A DNA stretch of 51,497 nt from JANLYQ01 sp031365725 (GCA_031365725.1 JANLYQ010000011.1:1-51497), one strand, 5' to 3'. Positions 43,146 to 51,497 are shown, counted from the stretch's first letter. Translations and numbers: made by a program. Notes: generated by a model not told the origin, from the letters alone.

Positions 43146-43247
43146 TGTGCGAGCAGGTCTCTGGCAGACTGGCTCGCTGGTTCCGGTTCACGTCTTCACC
43201 GTCCGAGGTGAAGGCGACCCGGCGACCGATCACCCTCAAGGAGAGCC
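43146..43247 (+). promoter_or_regulatory. rpmE promoter and leader region
   Basis: A TTGTGA near 43140 and a CAGACT about 19 nt further on could serve as -35 and -10. TTCACC (43195-43200) and GGTGAA (43207-43212) form a small hairpin in the leader. AAGGAG (43238-43243) is the ribosome binding site of rpmE. It separates the cassette from the ribosomal-protein transcript. Confidence 0.4.
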
Positions 43248-43469
43248 GTGAAGCCCGAGATCCACCCGGCCTACGCCGAGACCACCGCGACCTGCAGCTG
43301 TGGCGCGTCGTTCACCACCCGCAGCACTGCCAAGAACGGCGTGATCCACGCCGAGGTCTGCTCGCAGTGCCACCCGTTCTACACCGGCAAGCAGAAGATC
43401 CTCGACACCGGCGGCCGCGTGGCCCGGTTCGAGAAGCGCTTCGGCAAGTCCGGCTCCACCGCCAAGTAG
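43248..43469 (+). CDS. rpmE: 50S ribosomal protein L31
   Basis: A 73-residue protein of the zinc-binding L31 type: Cys16 and Cys18 (CSC) and Cys38 and Cys41 (CSQC) form the zinc site. The sequence MKPEIHPAY, HPFYTGKQK and FEKRFGK is canonical. GTG start with AAGGAG upstream. In M. tuberculosis this gene directly follows rho; here the exosortase cassette lies between. Confidence 0.97.
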   Translation: MKPEIHPAYAETTATCSCGASFTTRSTAKNGVIHAEVCSQCHPFYTGKQKILDTGGRVARFEKRFGKSGSTAK

Positions 43470-43475
43470 CGCCCT

Positions 43476-43519
43476 GACGGCGCCAGTCGCCCGGCTCATG
43501 GCCGGGGGCTGGCGCCGTC
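43476..43519 (+). terminator. Strong hairpin between rpmE and prfA
   Basis: Two perfect 11-bp arms, GACGGCGCCAG (43476-43486) and CTGGCGCCGTC (43509-43519), enclose a second stem CCCGGC/GCCGGG around TCATG. There is no T tract after it, as is common for actinobacterial terminators. It lies directly before the prfA ribosome binding site, so it may attenuate or mark the 3' end of the rpmE mRNA. Confidence 0.65.
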
Positions 43520-43548
43520 GGCATATCCCCACCCGATGGGAGTCTCCC

Positions 43549-44622
43549 GTGCTCGAAGCCCCGGTCGAGATGCTCGCCGAGCACGCCCGGCTCGAGCAGG
43601 AGCTCGCCGACCCCGCGGTGCACGGCGACCAGGCGCGGGCCCGGTCGCTGGGCAAGCGTTACAGCGAGCTGACCCCGGTGGTCGACGTACACCGCGCGTT
43701 GCAGGCCCTCGCCGGCGACCTGGCGACCGCCACCGAGCTGGCTGCCGACGACGAGTCGTTCCGTGCCGAGATCCCGGTCATGGCGGCCCGCCGCGACGAG
43801 CTCGAGGCCCGGCTGCGGCTGCTGCTGCTGCCGCGGGACCCCAACGACGACAAGGACGTCATCGTCGAGATCAAGGCCGGTGAGGGCGGCGACGAGTCGG
43901 CGCTGTTCGCGGGGGACCTGCTGCGGATGTATCTCCGCTATGCCGAGCGGGTCGGTTGGCGCACTGAGGTGCTCGAGGCGACCGAGACCGACATGGGGGG
44001 TTACAAGGACATCTCGTTCGCGGTGAAGGCCCGCGGCACCTCGCCGCCCGGCGAGGGGGTCTGGTCCCGGCTGAAGTACGAGGGCGGCGTGCACCGGGTG
44101 CAGCGGGTGCCGGTCACCGAGTCCCAGGGGCGCATCCACACCAGTGCCGCTGGTGTCCTGGTGATGCCCGAGGCCGAGGACGTCGACGTCGAGATCAATG
44201 CCAACGACCTGCGCATCGACGTCTACCGCTCGTCGGGTCCCGGCGGCCAGAGCGTGAACACGACCGACTCCGCGGTGCGCATCACCCACGTGCCGACCGG
44301 CATCGTCGCGTCATGCCAGAACGAGAAGTCCCAGTTGCAGAACCGCGAGTCGGCGCTGCGCATCCTCCGCGCCCGGCTGCTCGCCGCTGCGCAGGAGGAA
44401 GCGGATCAGGAGGCCTCCGACGCCCGGCGCAGCCAGGTGCGCACAGTGGACCGGTCCGAGCGGGTGCGCACCTACAACTACCCCGAGAACCGCATCGCCG
44501 ACCACCGGGTCAACTTCAAGGCCCACAACCTCGACCAGGTACTGGACGGCGATCTTGACGCCGTCGTGCAGGCGCTGGTGGACGCCGACACGACCGCCAA
44601 GCTCGCGTCGGCCGGCCAGTGA
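43549..44622 (+). CDS. prfA: Peptide chain release factor 1
   Basis: A 357-residue class I release factor that reads UAA and UAG. GGQ motif in RSSGPGGQSVNTTDSAV; the anticodon-like PxT region is in the second domain. GTG at 43549 (LEAPVEMLAEHARLEQELAD follows) matches the usual N-terminus and has GGGAG 6 nt before it; the ATG at 43498 lies inside the upstream hairpin and would add a non-conserved leader. It overlaps prmC by 4 bp. PrmC methylates the Gln of this GGQ motif, so enzyme and substrate are co-encoded. Confidence 0.97.
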   Translation: MLEAPVEMLAEHARLEQELADPAVHGDQARARSLGKRYSELTPVVDVHRALQALAGDLATATELAADDESFRAEIPVMAARRDELEARLRLLLLPRDPNDDKDVIVEIKAGEGGDESALFAGDLLRMYLRYAERVGWRTEVLEATETDMGGYKDISFAVKARGTSPPGEGVWSRLKYEGGVHRVQRVPVTESQGRIHTSAAGVLVMPEAEDVDVEINANDLRIDVYRSSGPGGQSVNTTDSAVRITHVPTGIVASCQNEKSQLQNRESALRILRARLLAAAQEEADQEASDARRSQVRTVDRSERVRTYNYPENRIADHRVNFKAHNLDQVLDGDLDAVVQALVDADTTAKLASAGQ

Positions 44623-45512
44623 CCGCCGCGGTCACGACGCTGACGGCGTCGGTGGCTGCTGCCTCGGCACGACTGGCCGCTGCCGGCATCGAGTCGCCTA
44701 GGCACGACGCCGAGGTGCTGGCAGCGCACTCCCTGGGCGTCGAGCGCCGTGACCTGTGGCGGCACGACACCGTCGGGCCCGCCTTCGCGGCGTACGTCGA
44801 CCGGCGGGCCGAGCGCGAGCCGCTGCAGCACATCACCGGTGTCGCGTGGTTCCGCCACCTGACGCTGACCGTCGGTCCAGGGGTCTTCGTGCCGCGACCC
44901 GAGACCGAGGTGGTCGTCGACGCCGTCCTCGACGCGCTCGGGGCCGGCCCGACGCCGCGAGTGGGCGCGGCCATCGCCGGCGACACCCAACCGCGGGTCG
45001 TCGACCTGTGTACCGGCTCGGCAGCGATCGCGCTGTCGGTGGCCACCGAAGCGCCCGGCGCCGAGGTCTGGGCCGTCGAGCTCGACCCGGCCGCGCACGG
45101 GTGGGCTGCTCGCAACATCGCCGCCCACCCGTGCAACCCCCCGGTGCAGCTCTGGATGGGTGACATGTCGCGCGCTCTGCACGAGCTGGACGGCACGATC
45201 GACGTGGTCGTCAGCAACCCGCCCTACATCCCGGCCGACGCGGTGATCCGCGATCCGGAGGTCGCCACCCACGACCCGGCGATCGCGCTGTGGTCCGGGG
45301 CTGACGGGCTCGATGCCATGCGCGTCGTCGAGCAGGTCGCCGCGCGGTTGCTGCGCACCGGCGGCATCGTGGTCGCCGAGCACGCCGACCTGCAGGGCGA
45401 GTCGGCACCGGCCGTCTTCGACGCCACCGGGCGCTGGCTCGCGGTGACCGACCACCCCGACCTGGCGGGACGCGCCCGCTATGTCACCGCCGTGCGCGGC
45501 ATGATGGGCTGA
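44619..45512 (+). CDS. prmC: Release factor glutamine methyltransferase
   Basis: A 297-residue SAM methyltransferase for the GGQ Gln of release factors. The catalytic NPPY motif is in VVVSNPPYIPADAV, the SAM loop in VDLCTGSAAIALSVATEA and the N-terminal helical domain in the first 95 residues (EPLQHITGVAWFRHLTLTVG). Start overlaps prfA (GTGA). Confidence 0.96.
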   Translation: MTAAVTTLTASVAAASARLAAAGIESPRHDAEVLAAHSLGVERRDLWRHDTVGPAFAAYVDRRAEREPLQHITGVAWFRHLTLTVGPGVFVPRPETEVVVDAVLDALGAGPTPRVGAAIAGDTQPRVVDLCTGSAAIALSVATEAPGAEVWAVELDPAAHGWAARNIAAHPCNPPVQLWMGDMSRALHELDGTIDVVVSNPPYIPADAVIRDPEVATHDPAIALWSGADGLDAMRVVEQVAARLLRTGGIVVAEHADLQGESAPAVFDATGRWLAVTDHPDLAGRARYVTAVRGMMG

Positions 45513-46180
45513 TGGGCTGGATCCGGCGCTACACGATGAGCGACCCCTCGGAACGTCCCGTGGGCATCGACCTCGCCGCCGACGCCGTACGCCGGGGCGA
45601 GCTGGTGGTCATGCCCACCGACACGGTCTACGGCCTGGCCGCTGACGCCTTCTCCCACGACGCGGTCGGTGCGCTGCTGGCGGCCAAGGGGCGCGGGCGG
45701 GACATGCCGGTGCCTGTGCTCGTCGGGGCGCCGCGCACGCTCGACGGCATCGCCACCAACCTGACGGCCACCGCCCGCGCCCTCGTCGAAGCGTTCTGGC
45801 CGGGCGGTCTGACGGTCGTGGCCACGGTGCAGCCGTCCCTGCAGTGGGACCTGGGTGACACCGGCGGCACGGTCGCCGTCCGGATGCCGCTGCACCCGGT
45901 GGCCATCACCCTGCTGCAGATCACCGGCCCGCTCGCCGTAAGCAGCGCCAACGTCACGGGCCAGCCACCGGCCAGCACGTGCGACGAGGCGGTCGAACAG
46001 CTGGGGGAGTCGGTCGGGGTCTATCTCGACGGCGGTCCGTCCGGCGAGCCGGTGCCCTCGACGATCGTCGACGTGACCGGCGCGATCCCGCGGTTGCTCC
46101 GGCTGGGCGCGATCTCGGTCGAGGTGCTGCGCGAGGTGGCCCCCGACCTCGAGGTCGACCCACCGGACGAGGGCGGCTGA
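45512..46180 (+). CDS. Threonylcarbamoyl-AMP synthase (Sua5/YrdC family)
   Basis: A protein of 222 residues (214 if ATG at 45536 is used) that makes threonylcarbamoyl-AMP for tRNA t6A37. It has the YrdC pattern: AADAVRRGELVVMPTDTVYGL, AAKGRGRDMPVPVLV, FWPGGLTVV, VRMPLHPVAITLL and SSANVTGQPPAS. The first ATG overlaps the prmC stop by one base. This is the single-domain form. It precedes wecA as in M. tuberculosis. Confidence 0.93.
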   Translation: MGWIRRYTMSDPSERPVGIDLAADAVRRGELVVMPTDTVYGLAADAFSHDAVGALLAAKGRGRDMPVPVLVGAPRTLDGIATNLTATARALVEAFWPGGLTVVATVQPSLQWDLGDTGGTVAVRMPLHPVAITLLQITGPLAVSSANVTGQPPASTCDEAVEQLGESVGVYLDGGPSGEPVPSTIVDVTGAIPRLLRLGAISVEVLREVAPDLEVDPPDEGG

Positions 46181-46187
46181 CCGCGGC

Positions 46188-47351
46188 ATGCGCGAGTACA
46201 TGCTCACCCTCGTGGTCGCGGCCACCGTCACCTATCTGCTCACGCCAGTGGCCCGGCGCATCGCGCTGCGCTGGGGCGCGGTGACCGCGCTGCGCGAACG
46301 CGACGTGCACGCCGTGCCGACCCCCCGCCTCGGCGGCATGGCGATGATGGCCGGGTTCAGCGCCGGCATCCTCGTGGCCACCCAGATGCCCTTCCTCGGG
46401 CCCCGGCTCGCCGGCAGCAGCCGGCAGACACTGGCGCTGCTCGCGGCGGCCGGGCTGATCTGTCTGCTCGGTGTGGCCGACGACCGGTGGGAGCTCGACG
46501 CCCTGACCAAGCTGGCCGGTCAGGTCCTCGCCGCCGGCGTGATGGTCATCGGTGGTGTCCAGATGCTCTATCTGCCGATCGGCAGCCTCGGTGGTGCAGC
46601 CGCTGACGGCGCACCCAAGACCTTCGTGCTCGGGCAGGTCGCCGGCACCGTGCTGACCGTCGTACTCGTCGTCGTCACGGTCAACGCTGTCAACTTCGTC
46701 GATGGTCTCGACGGTCTTGCCGCTGGCATCGTTGCGATCGCAGCCGCGGCCTTCTTCGTCTTCTCCTACATCCTGACGGTCAACGAGAGCCTGACCAGAG
46801 CGACCATCTCCGGAGTCGTCGCCGCATCGCTCGTCGGGGTCGCGGTCGGCTTCCTGCCGCACAACTTCAGCCCCGCGCGGGTCTTCATGGGTGACTCCGG
46901 GTCGATGCTGCTCGGGCTGCTGCTGGCCTCGACCACCATCACCCTGACCGGCAACGTCGCGCCCAACGCGGTCGGCACCGACCTGGCGCCTGCCCTGCTT
47001 CCGTTGCTGCTGCCGTTCGCGGTGATGGCGCTGCCGTTCCTCGACGTCGTGCTCGCGATCGCCCGCCGGACCGTGGCCGGTCGGTCGCCGTTCGCCCCGG
47101 ACAAGCAGCACCTGCACCACCGGCTGCTCGAGCGAGGCCACAGTCACGCCCGGGCGGTGCTGGTGATGTATCTCTGGTCGGCCGTCATCTCCTTCGGCGC
47201 CACGGCGTTCGTGTTCCTCGAGACGCGCACCTTGCTCATCAGCCTCGGCGTGCTCGTCGTCGTGGCCGCTGTCATCACGATGAACATCCCTCGGCTGCGC
47301 CGGGCCGAGGGCATGTTCACCGGTCTCGGTCGTGGTGGGCGCACCCCGTGA
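46188..47351 (+). CDS. wecA: Undecaprenyl-/decaprenyl-phosphate GlcNAc-1-phosphate transferase
   Basis: A 387-residue polytopic membrane enzyme of the MraY/WecA superfamily with about 11 helices. Motifs: the donor site AVPTPRLGGMAM, the Asp-rich NFVDGLDGLAAG, FMGDSGSMLLG and the cytoplasmic HLHHRLLERGHSH. It transfers GlcNAc-1-phosphate to polyprenyl phosphate and starts arabinogalactan or other wall glycan linkers. It could also supply a lipid-GlcNAc for the PIG-L enzyme and the GT2 in the nearby cassette, though the same gene exists in relatives without it. Confidence 0.95.
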   Translation: MREYMLTLVVAATVTYLLTPVARRIALRWGAVTALRERDVHAVPTPRLGGMAMMAGFSAGILVATQMPFLGPRLAGSSRQTLALLAAAGLICLLGVADDRWELDALTKLAGQVLAAGVMVIGGVQMLYLPIGSLGGAAADGAPKTFVLGQVAGTVLTVVLVVVTVNAVNFVDGLDGLAAGIVAIAAAAFFVFSYILTVNESLTRATISGVVAASLVGVAVGFLPHNFSPARVFMGDSGSMLLGLLLASTTITLTGNVAPNAVGTDLAPALLPLLLPFAVMALPFLDVVLAIARRTVAGRSPFAPDKQHLHHRLLERGHSHARAVLVMYLWSAVISFGATAFVFLETRTLLISLGVLVVVAAVITMNIPRLRRAEGMFTGLGRGGRTP

Positions 47352-47379
47352 GGCCTTGGTCGATGAACGGCGAGCAGCG

Positions 47380-47850
47380 ATGAGCGCCGAGCGGCGTGCC
47401 GTACGCCGCCATGGCACCGGCCCGCAGACCCTCGTCCGCCCGGCGGCCATCGGCGCCCTGGTGGCCGGTGTGCTGTGCACAGTCTGGGCGACCGCCGCGG
47501 CAGGTCTCGTCGGGTTCGTGTCGGCGGTGCTGGCGGTCGTGCTGCTGCTGGCCTTCCTGCTGGTCGGACAGGTGCCGTTGGCGGTAGCGGCGCGTGGGCA
47601 GGCGGGTCCGGCCGCGATGCTGCTCGTGCTCGGCTATGTCAGCAGGCTCGTGATCGCACTGGCCGCGGTGGTCGCGGTGCGCTCCGGCACCCTGGACCGT
47701 CGAGCGATCGGGGTGACGGTGATCGTGGCTGCTCTTGGCTGGACAGCGGGGGCGGTGTGGGCCTGGCGCACCTGGCGACCGCCGGTGGTCGAGGTGCCCC
47801 TGCCGAGTGGTCCCGCTGGTCCGGCGGACAGCAGCACTCCCGCCCGCTGA
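47380..47850 (+). CDS. AtpI-like small membrane protein
   Basis: A 156-residue protein with four hydrophobic segments (about residues 20-130). It occupies the position of the small AtpI-like gene before the atp genes. Sequence similarity is low and it is recognised mainly by topology and position. ATG at 47380 is preferred to GTG at 47332, since the latter overlaps wecA and adds a charged leader. Confidence 0.7.
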   Translation: MSAERRAVRRHGTGPQTLVRPAAIGALVAGVLCTVWATAAAGLVGFVSAVLAVVLLLAFLLVGQVPLAVAARGQAGPAAMLLVLGYVSRLVIALAAVVAVRSGTLDRRAIGVTVIVAALGWTAGAVWAWRTWRPPVVEVPLPSGPAGPADSSTPAR

Positions 47851-47856
47851 TAGGGT
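47851..47856 (+). promoter_or_regulatory. TAGGGT box, likely -10 of a leaderless transcript
   Basis: TAGGGT lies 8 nt before the ATG at 47865, which has no ribosome binding site. It may be a start of the ATP synthase operon transcript. Confidence 0.45.
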
Positions 47857-47864
47857 CCTCCGCG

Positions 47865-48086
47865 ATGGTCGACGACAGGCCGGACGGCTCACAGCCGCCC
47901 CCGGTGCGTGAGGTCGACGCCTGGGCCGTCATCAGCTATCTGCTCTCCGGCGTCGTGTTCTACGGCGCTCTCGGGTGGCTGCTGGACCGTTGGCTCGGGA
48001 CCCGTGGCTTCGTCGGTGCGGGCATCGTGGTCGGCGCAGCCGCGGGCGTGGTGCTCGTCTGGCTCCGCTACAGTAAACGCGCCTGA
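47865..48086 (+). CDS. AtpZ/AtpI-family protein
   Basis: A 73-residue protein with two membrane helices: DAWAVISYLLSGVVFYGALG, then the LDRWLGTRGF turn and a second helix ending WLRYSKRA. This is the usual AtpZ pattern of small proteins encoded at the head of F-type ATPase operons, thought to aid c-ring assembly or magnesium handling. ATG at 47865 lies in the same frame as a longer open frame that belongs to no gene. Confidence 0.85.
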   Translation: MVDDRPDGSQPPPVREVDAWAVISYLLSGVVFYGALGWLLDRWLGTRGFVGAGIVVGAAAGVVLVWLRYSKRA

Positions 48087-48133
48087 AACACCGCAGAATG
48101 ATGGCTTTGCAGCACCGCCCGCACTGATGTGAC

Positions 48134-48982
48134 ATGCACCGCGCCGGAGATGGAGACGCCTTGCACCAGTTGGTCACCGTCAGCAGCCTGGCGGCCGCCA
48201 GGCCCCTGGCCGCGGCTGAGGGCAAGTCGTTCGAGGCCCCGAGCTCGCGCGACTTCGTGTTCTCGCCGATCTTCGGTGACGGCACGTTCTTCACCAAGCC
48301 GATGCTCATCATCGTGCTCGGCACGGTGCTGATCGCGGTCTTCTTCTACCTCGCCGCCCGCGGTGCCGCCCTCGTGCCGGCCAAGCTGCAGTTCATGGGC
48401 GAGAGCGTCTATGGCTTCGTCCGCAACGGCATCGTCGGCGACGCCATCGGCCACGAGGGCCGCAAGTTCGTGCCCTATCTCACGACGTTGTTCTGCTTCA
48501 TCGCCGTGCTCGACGTCGCCGGAGTCATCCCCTTTCTGCAGTTCCCGGCGACCTCTCGGATCGCCATCCCGCTCTTCCTCGCGTTGATCTCCTGCGCCAT
48601 CTTCAACGTGGTCGGCATCCAGCGGCACGGCTTCGTGGGCTATTTCAAGGCGCTGATGTTCCCCCCCGGCCTACCGAAACTGATCTACGTGCTGCTAGCG
48701 CCGCTGGAGTTCCTCTCCACGGTCATCTTCCGGCCCATCACGCTGACGCTGCGACTGACCCTCAACATGTTTGCCGGGCACCTGGTGCTACTGCTGACCG
48801 TGGTCGGCGGGGAGTACCTCCTGGTCGAGAAGGGTGGCGTGTTCGCCGGGCTCAGCCTCGTGCCGTTCGCCTTCTCGTTCATCCTCACGTTCTTCGAGGC
48901 CTTCGTGCAGGTGCTGCAGGCCTACGTCTTCGTCCTGCTCTCCGCCCTCTACATCGCCGGTGCTCTCGCCGACGAGCACTGA
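48134..48982 (+). CDS. atpB: ATP synthase F0 subunit a
   Basis: A 282-residue proton-channel subunit. The essential Arg is in LTLRLTLNMFAGHLVLL, with the last helices FILTFFEAFVQVLQAYVFVLLSALYI. The start is uncertain: ATG at 48134, or TTG at 48161 with GGAGA upstream. First of the atpBEFHA genes. Confidence 0.95.
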   Translation: MHRAGDGDALHQLVTVSSLAAARPLAAAEGKSFEAPSSRDFVFSPIFGDGTFFTKPMLIIVLGTVLIAVFFYLAARGAALVPAKLQFMGESVYGFVRNGIVGDAIGHEGRKFVPYLTTLFCFIAVLDVAGVIPFLQFPATSRIAIPLFLALISCAIFNVVGIQRHGFVGYFKALMFPPGLPKLIYVLLAPLEFLSTVIFRPITLTLRLTLNMFAGHLVLLLTVVGGEYLLVEKGGVFAGLSLVPFAFSFILTFFEAFVQVLQAYVFVLLSALYIAGALADEH

Positions 48983-49032
48983 CCGCTCCACACGTCAATC
49001 GACATCACAGCAACACTGAGAAGGGACCTTCA

Positions 49033-49236
49033 GTGACCGGCAACCTCAACATGATCGGCTACGGCCTGGCTGCGATCGGCCCGGGCGTCGGCATCGGCCT
49101 GATCTTCGCTGCCTACATCAACGGCGTCGCTCGTCAGCCCGAGGCCCGCGGCGTGCTCCAGGGCATCGCGATCCTGGGCTTCGCCCTCGCCGAGGCGCTG
49201 GCCATCATCGGTATCGGCCTCGCGTTCGTCCTCTAG
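49033..49236 (+). CDS. atpE: ATP synthase F0 subunit c
   Basis: A 67-residue two-helix proteolipid. The proton-carrying Glu is in ALAEALAIIG and the polar loop is ARQPEARG. GTG start. The GxGxGxG-type packing motif reads GPGVGIGL. Its length is short, like other actinobacterial c subunits. Confidence 0.96.
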   Translation: MTGNLNMIGYGLAAIGPGVGIGLIFAAYINGVARQPEARGVLQGIAILGFALAEALAIIGIGLAFVL

Positions 49237-49291
49237 TCATCGCGACCGGAGCCCACGTGACCGTCACCCGACCTGACCGAGAGGCCAGCAC

Positions 49292-49903
49292 ATGCACCCG
49301 CTAGCCACCGTGCTCGCGTCCAAAGGGCCGAGCCCGCTGATCCCGAACGTGGCCGAGCTGATCGTCGGCGTGCTCGCCTTCGCGGCGCTGTACTTCTTCC
49401 TCTCCAAGTTCGTCTTCCCGATCTTCGAGCAGACCTTTGCCGAGCGCCGGGACGCCATCGAGGGCGGCATGGAGCGGGCCAAGACGGCCGAGGAGGAGGC
49501 GAAGGAGACGCTCGCGCAGTACCGCGAGCAGCTCGCCGACGCCCGGCACGAAGCAGCCCGGCTGCGCGAGGACGCCCGGGAGCAGGGCGCCACGATCATC
49601 GCCGAGATGCGCGAGCAGGCTCAGGCCGAGGCTCGGCGACTGACCGACGGTGCGCACGCGCAGATCGAGGCCGACAAGTCCCAGGCGCTGGTCTCGTTGC
49701 GCAGCCAGGTGGGCGCCCTTGCCACTGACCTCGCCGGTCGCATCGTCGGTGAGTCGTTGACCGACGACGAGCGGCAGCGTCGCGTCGTCGACCGGTTCCT
49801 CGCCGAGCTCGAGGCCAAGGCCGAGGGCGGCGCGTCCTCAGTGACCGACGGCACCGCACCGGCTGTCGCGGCGTCGCAGCCCGCGGAGAGCACCCAGGCA
49901 TGA
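49292..49903 (+). CDS. atpF: ATP synthase F0 subunit b
   Basis: A 203-residue stator subunit: one N-terminal membrane helix (about 20-45; ELIVGVLAFAALYFFLSKFV) and a long charged helix for dimerisation and binding to F1. The last 25 residues are an Ala/Ser/Gly-rich tail. ATG at 49292 follows GAGAGG. Overlaps atpH by 4 bp (ATGA). Confidence 0.95.
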   Translation: MHPLATVLASKGPSPLIPNVAELIVGVLAFAALYFFLSKFVFPIFEQTFAERRDAIEGGMERAKTAEEEAKETLAQYREQLADARHEAARLREDAREQGATIIAEMREQAQAEARRLTDGAHAQIEADKSQALVSLRSQVGALATDLAGRIVGESLTDDERQRRVVDRFLAELEAKAEGGASSVTDGTAPAVAASQPAESTQA

Positions 49904-50739
49904 GTGCAGCCGCCTTGCAGGGTCCGAGCCGCGAGTCCTACGCGGCCGTGCGCGAGACGCTGAGCACCCTCGTCCGCACCGGCGACACCGACAGTTCCGA
50001 CCTTGGGGCCGTCAGCGACGAGCTGTTCGGCGTGACGGCGCTGCTGGACCGCGAAGGCGGCCTGCGCCGAGCCCTCACCGACCCGGCGCGCACCGGCGAC
50101 GACCGGGCCGGACTGGTCCGCGGCGTGCTCGGTGACCGGGTGGGCTCGGCTGCCGGCGACGTGCTCGCGTGGGCCGTACGGGCGCGCTGGTCGCACCCGC
50201 GGGACCTGGTCGACGCTCTCGAGCTGCTCGCGGTCGAGGCCCAGGTGGCCGGGGCCGAAACGGCAGGCCGGCTCGACGCCGTCGAGGACGAGCTGTTCCG
50301 TACGGCGCGCATCGTGGCCGGTGCACCCGAGCTGCGGTCGGCGCTGTCCGACCGGTCCGCGCCGGTGGACAACCGGGCCGCGCTGCTCGAGGGCCTGCTC
50401 AGCGACCGCACCACCGACGAGACCCGCCGGCTCGTCCGGCAGGCCGTCGTCGCCCCGCGTGGCCGCACCTTCGACCACACGCTCAGCATCTACGGCCAGG
50501 TGGCGGCCGACCGGCGCGCCCGCATGGTCGCGACCGTCACCGTGACCACGCCGCTCACCGAGGAGCAGCGCGACCGGCTGGCCACCGCGTTGGCCCGCAT
50601 CTACGGCCACGAGGTGCACCTCAACATCCAGCTCGACCCCGCCCTCATCGGTGGCATCCGGGTCGAGATCGGCGACGAGGCCATTGACGGCTCGGTGCTG
50701 GCCCGGCTGGACGACGCCCGACGCCGACTGGCCGGCTGA
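49900..50739 (+). CDS. atpH: ATP synthase F1 subunit delta
   Basis: A 279-residue stator protein, longer than the E. coli delta (177), as in other actinobacteria. The N-terminal helical bundle is preceded by an additional helical segment; the C-terminal part has VTVTTPLTEEQRDRLATALA and IGGIRVEIGDEAIDGSVLARL, the delta signature. It overlaps atpF. Confidence 0.95.
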   Translation: MSAAALQGPSRESYAAVRETLSTLVRTGDTDSSDLGAVSDELFGVTALLDREGGLRRALTDPARTGDDRAGLVRGVLGDRVGSAAGDVLAWAVRARWSHPRDLVDALELLAVEAQVAGAETAGRLDAVEDELFRTARIVAGAPELRSALSDRSAPVDNRAALLEGLLSDRTTDETRRLVRQAVVAPRGRTFDHTLSIYGQVAADRRARMVATVTVTTPLTEEQRDRLATALARIYGHEVHLNIQLDPALIGGIRVEIGDEAIDGSVLARLDDARRRLAG

Positions 50740-50844
50740 CCAGCAGATCGCCCGTACGAAAGACCGCTTGGCACGACGACAGAGACGACAGACACCGCAG
50801 ACACCGCAGGTACGACGATCGACACAGAGAGCAGGGACCGCGAG

Positions 50845-51497
50845 ATGACCGAGCTGACCATCCGTCCGGAGGAGATCCGCGACGCACTGGAGCGCTTCGT
50901 CTCGTCGTACGAGCCGGAGGCTGCCGGCCGCGAGGAGGTCGGGCACGTCACCGAGGCCGGCGACGGCATCGCCCGCATCGAGGGCCTGCCCTCCACCATG
51001 ACCAACGAGCTGCTGGAGTTCGAGGACGGCACCCTGGGTCTCGCCCTGAACCTCGACGTGCGCGAGATCGGCGCCGTCGTGCTCGGTGAGTTCCGTGGTA
51101 TCGAGGAGGGTCAGCCGGTCAAGCGCACCGGCGAGATCCTCTCCGTGCCCGTCGGTGACGGCTACCTCGGCCGGGTCGTCGACCCGCTGGGCAACCCGCT
51201 CGACGGCAAGGGCCCGATCGAGTCGACCGAGCGCCGTGCGCTGGAGCTGCAGGCCGCCTCGGTCGTGCAGCGCCAGGCCGTCAAGGAGCCGATGCAGACC
51301 GGCATCAAGGCGATCGACGCCATGACCGCCATCGGCCGCGGCCAGCGTCAGCTGATCATCGGTGACCGGCAGACCGGCAAGACCGCGGTGTGCCTGGACA
51401 CGATCATCAACCAGAAGGCCAACTGGGAGTCCGGCGACGTCAAGCGCCAGGTCAAGTGCATCTACGTCGCGGTCGGCCAGAAGGGCTCGACCATCGC
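50845..51497 (+). CDS. atpA: ATP synthase F1 subunit alpha, 5' part
   Basis: 217 codons are in the window. Present are the N-terminal beta-barrel domain (VGHVTEAGDGIARIEGLP), VGDGYLGRVVDPLGNPLDG and the P-loop GDRQTGKTAV. The ATG at 50845 lies after a 105-bp gap with short GACA-rich repeats (50755-50830) and no gene. The remainder is beyond the window. Confidence 0.97.
   Translation, partial: MTELTIRPEEIRDALERFVSSYEPEAAGREEVGHVTEAGDGIARIEGLPSTMTNELLEFEDGTLGLALNLDVREIGAVVLGEFRGIEEGQPVKRTGEILSVPVGDGYLGRVVDPLGNPLDGKGPIESTERRALELQAASVVQRQAVKEPMQTGIKAIDAMTAIGRGQRQLIIGDRQTGKTAVCLDTIINQKANWESGDVKRQVKCIYVAVGQKGSTI

Noticed and set aside
43498..43548. prfA start at ATG 43498
   Set aside because: It lies inside the hairpin and adds a basic leader absent from the family; GTG at 43549 has a ribosome binding site.

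Overview
The window is a chromosomal segment of a high-GC Gram-positive bacterium (Actinomycetota). The evidence is very high third-position G+C, many GTG starts, several apparently leaderless genes with a TANNNT box 6-8 nt before the start codon, ANTAR regulators, an HNH/DUF222 nuclease, and a long run of genes in an order known from Mycobacterium tuberculosis (argS, lysA, thrA/hom, thrC, thrB, rho, rpmE, prfA, prmC, sua5, wecA, atp operon). The gene content would fit a Micrococcales or Propionibacteriales member, but I cannot fix the genus. Left part (1-26.1 kb) is accessory or variable. It holds: an array of GAF/STAS-ANTAR regulators (1-2.5 kb); a dehydrogenase; an ArsR-type regulator divergent from an exporter with a perfect palindromic operator between them; a GH88-like secreted hydrolase between two MFS exporters (to 8.8 kb); a principal-like sigma factor; a four-gene cluster of acyl-CoA dehydrogenase-like, PIG-L deacetylase, NodS-like methyltransferase and glycosyltransferase (10.1-13.4 kb); an M23 peptidase, a glycosyltransferase-like protein, an SRPBCC protein and a STAS anti-anti-sigma factor; a PaaN-type aldehyde dehydrogenase; an HNH nuclease; homocysteine methyltransferase; a secreted PKD/FnIII protein; a Pr6Pr membrane protein; a dinucleotide-binding oxidoreductase; a truncated amino-acid permease; an SRPBCC protein; and tRNA-Arg(CCG). 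Right part (26.4-51.5 kb) is housekeeping: a CheY-like regulator, argS, lysA, hom-thrC-thrB (aspartate-family amino acids), rho with a very long disordered Q/R/D-rich insert, then rpmE-prfA-prmC-sua5-wecA and the ATP synthase operon (AtpI-like, AtpZ-like, atpB, E, F, H and the start of atpA). The most striking element is a 7.2-kb cassette (35957-43145) lying exactly between rho and rpmE, which are neighbours in M. tuberculosis. Its eight genes are almost all joined by 4-bp ATGA/GTGA overlaps. Two small paralogous secreted proteins end in the same three-part signal (KPVPxxG, hydrophobic helix, Arg cluster). They are followed by a PIG-L deacetylase, a processive-type membrane GT2, an exosortase/archaeosortase-family protein with Cys75/Arg117/His137, a membrane-anchored HEAT-repeat/ATP-grasp protein, a UDP-GlcNAc 2-epimerase and a HAD phosphatase. 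I read this as a self-contained actinobacterial exosortase system that processes its two co-encoded substrates and couples them to an amino-sugar glycan. The catalytic motifs and the shared tail are seen directly; the coupling is inference.
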